A stretch of 64,000 nt of DNA, taken from the NCBI GenBank assembly GCA_050950645.1, contig JBMNHZ010000001.1:248001-312000 (forward strand), written 5' to 3'. Positions 43,853 through 52,715 of the stretch are shown here, piece by piece (the stretch's first letter is position 1; every line of letters starts with the position of its first letter). This DNA is from BRH-c25 sp012519325 (lineage in GTDB: Bacteria; Bacillota; Clostridia; Lutisporales; Lutisporaceae). The notes under the pieces were generated by a model. That model did not search any database and had not been told where the DNA came from. It saw only the letters and a program-made list of their open reading frames with translations. The position numbers and the translations under genes are program-made.

Positions 43853-45106
43853 ATGGCACATAAGGACAACATGAACCCTTACTTGAATGCGCAGAAACAA
43901 ATTAAAACAGCTTGTGATAAGTTAGGGCTGGATCCAAAGGTGTACGAGATTCTGAAACAACCGATGAAGGTACTTGAAGTGGCTATCCCTGTTAGAATGG
44001 ATGATGGTTCCATCAAAGTATTTACAGGATACAGGGCACAGCATAACGACGCTGTAGGTCCTACAAAGGGCGGAATCAGATTTCATCAGGATGTAACAAG
44101 AGATGAAGTATGTGCTTTATCAATCTGGATGACCTTTAAATGCTGCGTTACAGGCATTCCGTACGGCGGAGGAAAAGGCGGAGTCATAGTTGATCCTTCA
44201 ACATTATCTCAAGGTGAGCTTGAAAGATTAAGCAGAGGATATATACAGGCAATATACAAACTATTAGGCGCCCAGGTTGACGTTCCTGCACCGGATGTTG
44301 GCACCAACGGACAAGTAATGGCGTGGATGGTAGATGAATATAACAAGCTGGTTGGTCGCAGTGAATTGGGAGTTATCACAGGTAAACCCGTTGAATTCGG
44401 CGGTTCGTTAGGCCGAACTGCTGCTACAGGCTTTGGCGTAGCAGTTATAGCAAGAGAAGCTGCCAAAAAATTAGATATTGACTTCAATGGGGCATCAATT
44501 GCTGTTCAGGGCTTAGGTAACGTTGGAAGCCACACTGCTTTGAACATGCAGAAGCTTGGCGGAAAAGTCGTAGCTGTTTGCGAATGGAACGGATCCATAT
44601 ATAACGAAAATGGCCTCGACATCAATGAATTGGTAGCTTACATGAAACAGAACAAAAAGGTTGTAGGCTTCCCGGGATCAAAAGAAATTACTAAAGAAGA
44701 ATTCTTTGCACTACCGGTTGATATTCTAGTTCCTGCCGCTCTTGAAAATCAGATTACGGCAGAAGTTGCAGAAACAATCAGGGCAAAGTTTGTATGCGAA
44801 GCGGCAAACGGTCCTACAACTCCCGATGGAGATGAAGTAATCAACAGGAGAGGCCTTCTTCTGACACCGGACATATTGACAAACGCAGGGGGAGTTACAG
44901 TATCATACTTTGAATGGGTACAGAACCTGTATGGCTATTACTGGACAGAAAAAGAAGTTGAAGAAAAAGAAGAAAGGGCTATGGTTGAAGCCTTCAATTC
45001 AATATATGCAATAAAAGAAGAATACAATGTTTCAATGAGGGAAGCAGCTTACATGTTCTCAATTAAGAAAGTTGCAGCTGCTATGAAGGTTAGAGGCTGG
45101 CTGTAA
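43853..45106 (+). CDS. gdhA: Glutamate dehydrogenase
   Basis: A 417-residue Glu/Leu/Phe/Val dehydrogenase. Substrate-side motifs GPTKGGIRFH and the catalytic-lysine segment IPYGGGKGGVIVDP lie at about 65-115, the Rossmann motif VQGLGNVGSHTA at about 222, and the end MKVRGWL is typical of hexameric enzymes. It interconverts glutamate with 2-oxoglutarate and ammonium. Start ATG 43853 behind AGGAGG. Whether NAD or NADP is used I cannot say. Single gene with its own terminator and putative operators. Confidence 0.95.
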   Translation: MAHKDNMNPYLNAQKQIKTACDKLGLDPKVYEILKQPMKVLEVAIPVRMDDGSIKVFTGYRAQHNDAVGPTKGGIRFHQDVTRDEVCALSIWMTFKCCVTGIPYGGGKGGVIVDPSTLSQGELERLSRGYIQAIYKLLGAQVDVPAPDVGTNGQVMAWMVDEYNKLVGRSELGVITGKPVEFGGSLGRTAATGFGVAVIAREAAKKLDIDFNGASIAVQGLGNVGSHTALNMQKLGGKVVAVCEWNGSIYNENGLDINELVAYMKQNKKVVGFPGSKEITKEEFFALPVDILVPAALENQITAEVAETIRAKFVCEAANGPTTPDGDEVINRRGLLLTPDILTNAGGVTVSYFEWVQNLYGYYWTEKEVEEKEERAMVEAFNSIYAIKEEYNVSMREAAYMFSIKKVAAAMKVRGWL

Positions 45107-45118
45107 GTCAATCAGATC

Positions 45119-45149
45119 AGAGACCTGTGTAAATTCGCAGGTCTCTTTT
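45119..45149 (+). terminator. Terminator of gdhA
   Basis: AGAGACCTG and CAGGTCTCT pair around a 10-base loop and run into TTTT. Confidence 0.85.
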
Positions 45150-45150
45150 A

Positions 45151-45197
45151 ACAGGCCATTGTCAACCATTATATTTTCATGGTTGACAATGGCCTGT
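45151..45197 (+). promoter_or_regulatory. BirA-type biotin operator in a 19-bp inverted repeat
   Basis: A perfect 19-bp inverted repeat with a 9-base centre contains TTGTCAACC (45159-45167) and GGTTGACAA (45181-45189), the half-sites of the biotin repressor BirA. The second half-site covers the -35 box of the bioY promoter. Confidence 0.8.
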
Positions 45198-45210
45198 ATT
45201 AGTATATAAT
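45183..45210 (+). promoter_or_regulatory. Sigma-A promoter of bioY
   Basis: Consensus TTGACA (45183-45188), 16 bases, consensus TATAAT (45205-45210). The -35 box lies inside the BirA operator. Confidence 0.85.
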
Positions 45211-45263
45211 TAAACCAGTGAACACATTTCACGGCATACGTAACAGTCTCTTGGAGGATGATT

Positions 45264-45797
45264 ATGCAAAAAAAATTGTCGATAAAGGACTTAAGTTATA
45301 TATCGTTATTTGCCGCACTTGTTTCTGTTTCCGGATATATTATTATACCCCTTCCTTTCTCAGCCGCCCCTGTAACTGCCCAAACCCTGGCAGTAATGCT
45401 TACGGGGAGTCTGCTGCCTGTCGGCAAATCTGTTTTAAGCCTTCTGATTTTTATTCTCATGGGTGCCGCAGGCCTTCCCGTATTCTCAGGAGGTACCGCG
45501 GGTTTAGGTGTAATTATGGGAAAGACGGGAGGCTACCTGATAGGGTTTATTGCGGGAGCTGCCCTGATATCATTGCTAAAGGGAAAGAATGCAGGTTTTG
45601 CACGGCTTGCGGCGGTAAATACTTTGGGTGGGATTGTTGTTGTGTACACCTTTGGAGTATTCTGGCTGAACTATGTTACCGGTATAGGAATTTCTCAGGC
45701 ATTCATATTCGGTGCACTGACCTTCATTCCCGGAGATATTTTGAAAGTAATAATTGCATCTGTACTTTCCTTAAAGCTATCCAAACACATGAAATGA
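45264..45797 (+). CDS. bioY: Biotin ECF-transporter substrate-binding protein BioY
   Basis: A 177-residue membrane protein with six hydrophobic helices and the BioY motifs PVTAQTLAVMLTGSLLP, GAAGLPVFSGGTAGLGVIMGKTGGYLIGF and FIPGDILKVIIA. It captures biotin, alone or with a shared ECF energising module. I start at ATG 45264, behind GGAGGATGATT; ATG 45258 overlaps that site. The BirA operator and promoter upstream support the assignment independently. Confidence 0.95.
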   Translation: MQKKLSIKDLSYISLFAALVSVSGYIIIPLPFSAAPVTAQTLAVMLTGSLLPVGKSVLSLLIFILMGAAGLPVFSGGTAGLGVIMGKTGGYLIGFIAGAALISLLKGKNAGFARLAAVNTLGGIVVVYTFGVFWLNYVTGIGISQAFIFGALTFIPGDILKVIIASVLSLKLSKHMK

Positions 45798-45833
45798 AGG
45801 GACACGAGGAAATCTCTTCTGCCCTATGTCCCT
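45798..45833 (+). terminator. Hairpin after bioY
   Basis: AGGGACA and TGTCCCT close a hairpin whose inside (CACGAGGAAAT) recalls the GGGGAAACGT core of the palindromic element at 34066. No T-run follows, so it may be a decayed copy of that repeat. Confidence 0.4.
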
Positions 45834-45864
45834 GATTGAAATACTAAAACCTGAAAATATGCTC

Positions 45865-46791
45865 CTAAAGCTTCTCTTCAAAGTACTTTAGCAGTCTGAT
45901 GTAATGATTTGCTTCTCTCAGTACATGATCTGCCAGCAGCGGAGGTATTAGGGACTTTATCCTGCAGTCCAGTATTCCCTCAGTACCTTGTTCCTTGAAG
46001 TCCCTAAGTCCTATGACAGCCTTAAGACTTTCTTCCGTAACCTCCTCCAGAAGCTCCGGGCAGCGGGCAGCTTTTTCGGTCTTTTCCAACAGCCGGTCAA
46101 ACTCCATTACAAAAGCATCGGCAGTACGGAACAGCTTCTCCTCTTCCGGATCCAGATATCCTCTTATGAACTTGCTGTGTTCTCCCATAATGTGATTCCA
46201 GTTAATTTCCTGTTGAATTATTTCCTTATTGCTGTCAAGGGCATCTCTCTTCTCCAGCTTGTCAAGCAGCATTACATAGTATTCAGCCTCTTCTATAACA
46301 TGCTCCAGCATTGTAGGATAGGTGTAACTGAATGCCCTGCACTCAGATATATTTTTCAGGAGCTTTCTTTTAAAGGCAATGGCAGCTTTGGTTATTGCAA
46401 TAGCCTTTCTGTTAAGCACCGAGATATTCCTATGCAGCCCTTCAACGCTCCTGCTCTTCTTCAACCCTCGCAGTTCAAGCTCTCTTCTGGTAAGATCAGT
46501 ATTTATCGGAATGCCCGTAAGAAACTGGGTCGCTCTTTCCGCATCCAGGGTAAAATCAGTAACCAACTCATCTGAAGCAAGTACCTCCTGCCTTACAGCC
46601 CTATCTGCCAGCTCAATGGCCTCAGACAGCAGCTGCTCAGTACTTTTCTTAATAGAGATCAATTGGGTTACAATCCTGCGGTCTCTTGGGGGCAGGGAGG
46701 CCGCTGCAAAAATCAAATGTTCCTTTACTATTCTTAAGAAAAAAAGATTCGTTTCCAGTGAATGTATAACATATTCCTTATCAGATAACAC
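45865..46791 (-). CDS. DUF2935 protein, two helical repeats
   Basis: A 308-residue all-helical protein with two similar halves; each contains H near SLETNLFFLRIVKEH / EHVIEEAEYYVMLLDKLE and WNHIMGEHSKFIRGYL / LADHVLREANHYIRLLKYFEE. This is the DUF2935 pattern, ferritin-like bundles whose His/Glu could bind a di-metal centre. Function is unknown. GTG 46791 follows AAGGAGGGATAAT. Monocistronic between bioY and nrdG. Confidence 0.85.
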   Translation of the reverse strand: MLSDKEYVIHSLETNLFFLRIVKEHLIFAAASLPPRDRRIVTQLISIKKSTEQLLSEAIELADRAVRQEVLASDELVTDFTLDAERATQFLTGIPINTDLTRRELELRGLKKSRSVEGLHRNISVLNRKAIAITKAAIAFKRKLLKNISECRAFSYTYPTMLEHVIEEAEYYVMLLDKLEKRDALDSNKEIIQQEINWNHIMGEHSKFIRGYLDPEEEKLFRTADAFVMEFDRLLEKTEKAARCPELLEEVTEESLKAVIGLRDFKEQGTEGILDCRIKSLIPPLLADHVLREANHYIRLLKYFEEKL

Positions 46792-46874
46792 ATTATCCCT
46801 CCTTTTATCGCCAAAGTCCTGCAGTACGATATCATTACCATAGTATTCCGGAGAGGATATATGTGTTACAAGAT

Positions 46875-46916
46875 TTAAAAAAGAAGCTTATCCCATTATA
46901 ACGGGATAAGCTTCTT
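46875..46916 (-). terminator. Terminator of the nrdRDG operon
   Basis: A 14-bp perfect stem (AAGAAGCTTATCCC and its complement) is followed by TTTTTTAAAT on the minus strand, eight bases after nrdG. Confidence 0.9.
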
Positions 46917-46924
46917 CGTCTTGT

Positions 46925-47422
46925 TTAAATATCCGCAAGTATAACTTTATTCTGTCTCAGGCTTTCTTTTACATCAATTATTCTCTGATTATCCGAACCT
47001 CTGAAAACAACACTCAGGTCTTTGAGTTCTTCTATGTAAGGCCCGTCAATAAGAGTATCAATAAGTCCGAGAAGTTTGATCCAGCTCTTGTCCTTTCTTT
47101 CAATAAGCTCTTCATAGGTAAAACCCGAATAGCATATTATATTCATATTGAGCTCCCCAAGCTTTTCAGCAATACCAATAAAAGCCTCTGCCTGAAGGAA
47201 GGGTTCCCCTCCTGAGAAGGTCACTCCGTCTATATACCTGCTTTGTTTAATATCTTCAATAATGCTTTCTGTGTCTACCACATAGCCTCCATCCATTGCA
47301 TGGGTGTCGGGGTTATGGCAGCCTTTACAGCAATGTTCACAGCCCTGGGCAAATATCACATATCTAAATCCGGGTCCGTCTACAACGCTTTCCTTTACAA
47401 TACCTGCAACTCTCAACTCCAT
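46925..47422 (-). CDS. nrdG: Anaerobic ribonucleotide reductase activase
   Basis: A 165-residue radical-SAM enzyme with C28-x3-C32-x2-C35 (GCEHCCKGCHN) for the [4Fe-4S] cluster and VTFSGGEPFLQAEAF, the SAM-binding GGE motif. It generates the glycyl radical on NrdD. It follows nrdD by 59 bp, as expected for a partner pair, and ends the operon at a strong terminator. ATG 47422. Confidence 0.95.
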   Translation of the reverse strand: MELRVAGIVKESVVDGPGFRYVIFAQGCEHCCKGCHNPDTHAMDGGYVVDTESIIEDIKQSRYIDGVTFSGGEPFLQAEAFIGIAEKLGELNMNIICYSGFTYEELIERKDKSWIKLLGLIDTLIDGPYIEELKDLSVVFRGSDNQRIIDVKESLRQNKVILADI

Positions 47423-47481
47423 AATGACGCCTCCAATATGTTTCCTCTAAGCACTTTGCACCAGTTCAAATTGCTATGGAT

Positions 47482-49512
47482 TTACCTTTCAGTGAAGCTG
47501 TGCTTCACTCTATCTGCCAATTCTGCCTGTTTGGCATCATTGAACCTGTCTATAGTCGACAAGTAGCCTGTAATCCTCCTGATTCTTCTTATATCTTCAC
47601 TTTCGCAGCTCATACAGCTGCTGTCTATTATCCCGGATAAACCGCAGCTTCTGCACTCATCAATGGGGAAGTTGATTCCCGCATAACCAATATCACATTT
47701 TGCCATATGCTTCAAAATCTTTTCAATAGCCTGAATATTATCCTTCGGTGAAGAAGGCAGCTCTACATATGAAATATGCCCTGCAGCACACAGCTTATGG
47801 AAGGATGCTTCCTTTTCTATCTTTTCAAAAGCGCTGATTTCATAATTGACCGGAATATGGAACGAATTGGTATAATATGCTTTGTCTGTGACACCCTTAA
47901 CTATCCCAAACTCCTTCCTATCCTTTTCAATAAATCTTCCGCTGGTTCCTTCCGCAGGAGTTGCATAAGCCACAAAATTCAGATTATACTGCTCCGAATA
48001 GTTGTCTGCTGCTTTTTTAATACCTTCGATTATTTGATAGCCCAGCTTCCATGATTCTTCGTCCTCTCCATGATGACAGCCCGTTAGTACCGTAAGTGCT
48101 TCAGCAAGTCCTATGAAGCCTATTGCAAGAGTACCGTTCTTTATGGCTTCTCTAATTTCATCCTGTTCCTTCAGGTTTTCGGAACCCATATAAAGTTTCT
48201 GTCCCATTAGGAAAGGCAGATCCTTTACTTTGAGGGCAGCAATGACATTGAATCTGTGCATTAGCTGCCTGCTGCACAAATCCAGGATATTATTCAATTC
48301 AATAAAAAAGGCGTCAATGTCTCTCGTTCGCAAAGCCAGTTTCGGCAGGTTTATTGTAACAGGTGCAATATTACCTCTTCTGGCAGATTTTTCAGCTCCG
48401 TGCCTGTTTGCAATAACCCTTGAACGACAGCCCATGTAACTGACCTCATCCCCGAAACGCCTGTTGAAGCTGGCATCCATAAAGCTGAAGGTAGGATTCA
48501 TCCTTCTGGATGCAACCTTCATGGCAAATTGAAACAGGTCATAGTTAGGATCAACCGGATCCATATTTATTCCTTCCTTCAATCTGAACACCAGATTGGG
48601 GAATATAGGGCTTTCGCCTTTACCCAGACCTTTTTCAAAGGCAGTCAAAATTGCTTTAGATACTTTTCTTCCTTCAGGAGTGGTATCCGTGCCAAGATTT
48701 ATGCTGCTGAAGGGTACCTGGGCTCCTGCCCTGCTGTGCATTGTATTCAGATTATAAATCAAGCCCTCCATAGCTTGAAATATTTCATCATCAGTAGTTT
48801 CTGAGCATTGGTTTCTGATTATTTCCCCCATGCTCTTGTCAAAATGGGGAAAACTCTGTCCTCCGAACATATCATTCTGATTGCTCTGAAGTATTATGGC
48901 AGCCTGCGCAGCTGCAGAGCCTATCCTTTTAGGAGGCCTTATGAATCCGTATCCGGTATTGAAACCTTCTGTCAAGAGCTTTGTAAGATCTATTTGAAGG
49001 CAGTTCAGTGTCTTACCGTAGTAATCCAAGTCATGTATGTGAATATCGCATGAAATATGTGCTTTGCTCATCTCTTCCGGTATGATATTATTAAGATAAT
49101 AATGCTTGCTGGCTGCCGAGGCAATCTGCAGCATCTTGGCGGATGGCGAGTTTCCGACGTTGGCGTTGTCCCTGCTGGTTTCGATCAATATGTCCTTTAC
49201 AACATCCATCAGCTCACTTTTTGCCTCTCGTATCCTTGTTCTCTTTGACCTGTACAGTATGTAAGCTTTAGCAGTTTTAGCGTGTCCTGTCTCAATCAGA
49301 ACCTTTTCCACAGCGTCCTGGACTGTTTCCACATCGGGAATCTCATCCTTTATGTGCTTATAAAGATAGGATATCACTCTTTCCGTAAGATTCTCCGCAG
49401 TCTCGTAGTCTTCTCCTCCTACTTGCCGAGCTGCCTTGAATATTGCACCTGTAATCTTCTCTCTGGTAAAGTCTACTACCCTACCGTCTCTTTTGCGTAT
49501 CTTTGTGAACAT
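47482..49512 (-). CDS. nrdD: Anaerobic ribonucleoside-triphosphate reductase (class III)
   Basis: A 676-residue NrdD. The N-terminal ATP-cone (about 1-90, KIRKRDGRVVDFTREKI) is the allosteric activity site. The barrel contains NTMHSRAGAQVPFSSINLG. The C-terminus holds a zinc site (CRSCGL, CMSC) and the radical loop RRITGYLS, where Gly of TGYL carries the radical. It reduces ribonucleotides without oxygen. ATG 49512; nrdR lies 10 bp upstream, nrdG downstream. Confidence 0.97.
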   Translation of the reverse strand: MFTKIRKRDGRVVDFTREKITGAIFKAARQVGGEDYETAENLTERVISYLYKHIKDEIPDVETVQDAVEKVLIETGHAKTAKAYILYRSKRTRIREAKSELMDVVKDILIETSRDNANVGNSPSAKMLQIASAASKHYYLNNIIPEEMSKAHISCDIHIHDLDYYGKTLNCLQIDLTKLLTEGFNTGYGFIRPPKRIGSAAAQAAIILQSNQNDMFGGQSFPHFDKSMGEIIRNQCSETTDDEIFQAMEGLIYNLNTMHSRAGAQVPFSSINLGTDTTPEGRKVSKAILTAFEKGLGKGESPIFPNLVFRLKEGINMDPVDPNYDLFQFAMKVASRRMNPTFSFMDASFNRRFGDEVSYMGCRSRVIANRHGAEKSARRGNIAPVTINLPKLALRTRDIDAFFIELNNILDLCSRQLMHRFNVIAALKVKDLPFLMGQKLYMGSENLKEQDEIREAIKNGTLAIGFIGLAEALTVLTGCHHGEDEESWKLGYQIIEGIKKAADNYSEQYNLNFVAYATPAEGTSGRFIEKDRKEFGIVKGVTDKAYYTNSFHIPVNYEISAFEKIEKEASFHKLCAAGHISYVELPSSPKDNIQAIEKILKHMAKCDIGYAGINFPIDECRSCGLSGIIDSSCMSCESEDIRRIRRITGYLSTIDRFNDAKQAELADRVKHSFTER

Positions 49513-49522
49513 TCAGCTACCC

Positions 49523-49978
49523 CTACCTCTCGTCTATTAATTTATTCAGTTCCTGCAAAAAAATATTTATGTCCTTGAACTGTCTATATACTGATGCAAA
49601 TCGAACATAAGCAACTTCATCAATCTGCTTAAGCCTGTTCATAACCATCTCTCCGATTTTCTTGCTGTCTATCTCTTTATCCATTGAATTGTAAAGTTCC
49701 TTTTCAATCTCGTCTGCCATCTCTTCAATTTTTGAAATTGGAATGGGTCTCTTCTCGCAGGCTCTCATAATTCCGTTCAGCATCTTACTTCTCTGGTAAA
49801 CTTCCCTGCTTCCATCCTTCTTGACAATAATTAAAGGCATTTCTTCGATTTTTTCATAGGTTGTAAATCTCTTGGAGCATTTTTCGCACTCACGTCTTCT
49901 TCTTATTGCCGCTTCTTCAACGTTAGGCCTTGAATCCACTACTTTGCTTTCGCTATGGCCGCAGTAAGGACACTTCAT
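49523..49978 (-). CDS. nrdR: Transcriptional repressor NrdR
   Basis: A 151-residue NrdR with the zinc ribbon MKCPYCGHSESKVVDSR...CEKCSKRFTTYE (residues 1-43) and an ATP-cone (about 49-139). It senses ATP/dATP and represses ribonucleotide reductase genes. Being first in the operon with nrdD and nrdG suggests self-control through the boxes about 170-240 bp upstream. ATG 49978 behind GGAGG. Confidence 0.97.
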   Translation of the reverse strand: MKCPYCGHSESKVVDSRPNVEEAAIRRRRECEKCSKRFTTYEKIEEMPLIIVKKDGSREVYQRSKMLNGIMRACEKRPIPISKIEEMADEIEKELYNSMDKEIDSKKIGEMVMNRLKQIDEVAYVRFASVYRQFKDINIFLQELNKLIDER

Positions 49979-50047
49979 TTGGCTTCCTCCTTTCTAATGC
50001 CTCGCAACGCATATCTCTTCCCGAGCATGGAAGGCACTGAATCAATG

Positions 50048-50077
50048 TAGTGATTATTATTGTCTTAATAATCACTA
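50048..50077 (-). promoter_or_regulatory. Hairpin in the nrdR leader
   Basis: TAGTGATTATTA (50048-50059) and TAATAATCACTA (50066-50077) form a perfect 12-bp inverted repeat without a T-run; it could stabilise the leader or be a protein site. Confidence 0.4.
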
Positions 50078-50150
50078 GTATATGGAAGATTTTGTCGCAA
50101 TAACAGAGTTCATAATACTATTTTCATGAGTCTCTATTCCTATTTTTGCA

Positions 50151-50216
50151 TCAATATAATGTGCGTTTTACTCCAATATATTGTACCTTGTATCATTATA
50201 TAACACATTATATTGT
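50151..50216 (-). promoter_or_regulatory. Putative NrdR boxes upstream of nrdRDG
   Basis: CAATATATTG (centre 50178.5) and ACACATTATATTGT (centre about 50209.5) resemble NrdR boxes (ACACWATATATWGT) and lie 31 bp apart, three helical turns, which is typical. A third, weaker copy (TCAATATAATGT) is at 50151-50162. Confidence 0.55.
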
Positions 50217-50302
50217 AAAATCACTCCTCCCATTTTCCCAAATTCTATAAGTAGTATATGTTATCTCCATAATCCTTTTTATATCTCTTCTTGTCATAAA
50301 AA

Positions 50303-50328
50303 TGAAAAAAAGCGACTCACATCGCTTT
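50303..50328 (-). terminator. Terminator of the YlmC/YmxH gene
   Basis: AAAGCGA and TCGCTTT pair and the minus strand continues with TTTTTTT. Confidence 0.8.
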
Positions 50329-50344
50329 TTTTCTCTAGGGAACC

Positions 50345-50575
50345 TTATCCATCTATAAGAATTACATCCGCACCGATCTTTTTTATATTCTCCCAACTGA
50401 CAACTATGTCGCTCTCCCTGCTGAACAACCCAAGAATTCTTCCTGTACCGGGAATTATCAGCGCATCTATCTTTCCCTTCTCCATGTCAATTTCCACATC
50501 ATATACAATTCCGAGCCTTCTTCCGTCGTTAATATTTATTACATCCCTCTGTTTAAGCTCCGATATCTTTACCAC
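50345..50575 (-). CDS. YlmC/YmxH-family PRC-barrel sporulation protein
   Basis: A 76-residue single PRC-barrel (LKQRDVININDGRRLGIVYDVEIDMEKGKIDALIIPG). YlmC/YmxH proteins are small, sporulation-associated and mostly uncharacterised. In other Clostridia this gene tends to follow sigG; here a decayed chemoreceptor gene lies between. The start region carries GGGAGGGG. Own terminator. Confidence 0.9.
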   Translation of the reverse strand: MVKISELKQRDVININDGRRLGIVYDVEIDMEKGKIDALIIPGTGRILGLFSRESDIVVSWENIKKIGADVILIDG

Positions 50576-50684
50576 TCACACCCCTCCCATACATGTTTAC
50601 TTATATTTATATGGGAAGGAACAAAAATAGAACAAAAAGTGTACCACCAAATGTCATTTCAGAATTCCAATACATCTATTGTTT

Positions 50685-52388
50685 TTAATACTTAAATCTT
50701 CTGATACTCTCCTGCATTTCTTCAGCCAGCCTTGCCAAAGATTCACTGGCATTTGCTATTTCCTCAATAAAAGATGTCTGTTCTTCTATAGACGCTGAAG
50801 CCTCTTGTGTACCTGCTGCGTTTTCTTCCGATATTGCTGAAAGGTTTTCCATGATGCCAATAATCTGTTTTTCCTTATTTTTCATTTCTTTTACTGATTC
50901 ATTAATACTTGCTATTACTGTCTTCATTTTTTCAATTACTGCAGCAATCCCTTCAAACTTCTCATTGCTCTCGTCTACGCTTTTTGATTGAGAGGCAAAC
51001 AATTTTTCGACTTCTTCAAACCTCTCTACCGCATACTGTGTCTTATCATTTAACTCTTTAATAATTTCAGATATTTCATTTGTAAATGCATTTGATTGTT
51101 CTGAAAGCCTTCGTATCTCTTCAGCAACTACGGCAAAATCTCTGCCTGTTTCTCCTGCCCGGGCTGCTTCGATTGCAGCGTTAAGAGCCAGTAAATTAGT
51201 TTGCTCTGCAATACTTTTAATCATTTGACTTGCATTTTCTATTTTCTTTGCGCTCTCATTGGTATTAATAATAATCGTATATATATCTTTTGATGCTCTA
51301 TTATTGATATTGGTCTTTTCCACCAGATCCTTCAAGCTCTCTAAACCTTCATCCTTTAACATGCTTACTTCATTTGCGGTAACATTGAGATTATTTACAT
51401 ATTTCTGATCCTTTTCTATTAATTGGCCTTAACTCATTAATATGTACTGAACCTTTTTCTGTGACTTCATCAATTGAAACCACTGTTGACACTGCCCAGG
51501 GAGTTTTTGAATTCCCTATTTCAACCGGGGTTAATATTGAATATACTCTCTTACCTATTGTCTTATCCTGTTGAAATGTTGTACTCTCCACTCCGTCTTT
51601 TAGTGCCTTCTGTATTTCTTCTTTTTGATCAATTTCTGTTTCAAGCATATTTGTTCCTACCAGTTCCTTAACCGGATGTGTCACATATATCCCCGAGTTT
51701 GATATAATTGTACCATATCCTGTTTCCATTAATTTTATTTCATCACTAATGGACTGTAAGGACTCCAGAGATATGTCAACACCTACTGCGTCCAAAACCT
51801 TGCCATCAACAACAATAGGTGCTACGATAGATGTCATTAATACTGTTTTTCCTTCAACATTATATTCAAATGGCTCCAGAATTGTTTCCATCCCGGAATT
51901 TCTTGCCAGGAGATAATAATCCCCATCACCGGGAACATCATATGATACACAAGGTTCGCTATGCACACTCCCGCCGGACCAATACCAATATGGTATAAAT
52001 CTGCCTGTTCCGTCATGCCCTTCAGTATCTATATACATACTGTCATTTTCATCCAATGCATTTGGCTCCCATATAGTCCATATTCCAAGGAAATCAGGGT
52101 TTTCTGATAAAATGTTTTTTAACATTGCGTTCATATCGGCTCTGCTGGCATCCCCAGCTTTTTTTAGCCCTCCAAAACTGCTGCCAGCGTTTGTGAGATA
52201 TCCATAGCAAATTCCAGTTTTTGCTGCACCTTTTCTGATGAATATTTCGCTTGCAATTCGACTGAGCCATAGGCTTGATTCAATGTATTATTGCGTACCG
52301 TACTTCCTACTATACCAATAATAACTCCCAGTACTACAAATATGCTGATTGACATGCTAAGAATTAATCTGCTTCTAATAGATTTCAT
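50685..52388 (-). pseudogene. Methyl-accepting chemotaxis protein, frameshifted and missing TM2/HAMP
   Basis: Segment 1 (52388-52164) encodes the first membrane helix (LILSMSISIFVVLGVIIGIV). Segment 2 (about 52163-51420, next frame) encodes most of a dCache sensor domain (GYGTIISNSGIYVTHP, TPWAVSTVVSIDEVTEK). Segment 3 (to 50685) encodes the signalling hairpin (IAEQTNLLALNAAIEAARAGE). Segments 1 and 2 rejoin with one added base near 52163. Between 2 and 3 the second membrane helix and HAMP domain are absent, so a deletion, not just a read error, has removed function. Confidence 0.85.
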
Positions 52389-52657
52389 AAATAACCCTCA
52401 CTTTTGTTTTAATTATTATATTGTGCATCGACCAGCGCCCTGTATTTGGATAAATAATTCCGGTTATGGTCTTATGCAGGTATACTGGTGCATTTTGTAC
52501 GATTATTTGTATAACTGTTAATTGGGTTTGTTAGTTTATTGTGAAAAAATTTGTATTATTTTGTCGATTTTTGCTGCCGTTATAATGATGCTAAATTTAG
52601 CCAACTCCGTCAATTATATGTATGAAAGTGGATACATAACTCCAGATTATAGCTTTA
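52389..52657. other. Intergenic region before the chemoreceptor remnant
   Basis: A/T-rich sequence between the chemoreceptor start and the sigG terminator. A sigma-D-like TAAA followed by GGCAGCAA occurs on the minus strand with poor spacing; I see no convincing promoter, repeat or small gene. Confidence 0.4.
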
Positions 52658-52659
52658 TA

Positions 52660-52700
52660 AAAAAATAATTCTCCGCTAATATTTGGGAGAATTATTTTTT
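52660..52700 (-). terminator. Terminator of sigG
   Basis: AATAATTCTCC and GGGAGAATTATT form a long stem flanked by A- and T-runs on both sides, so it can work in both directions. Confidence 0.88.
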
Positions 52701-52715
52701 ACACTATAATCCTTA

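Noticed and set aside
45218..45835. 205-codon + strand frame
   Set aside because: A shifted frame of bioY with a Cys/Arg-rich translation and no start site; bioY is certain from sequence and operator.
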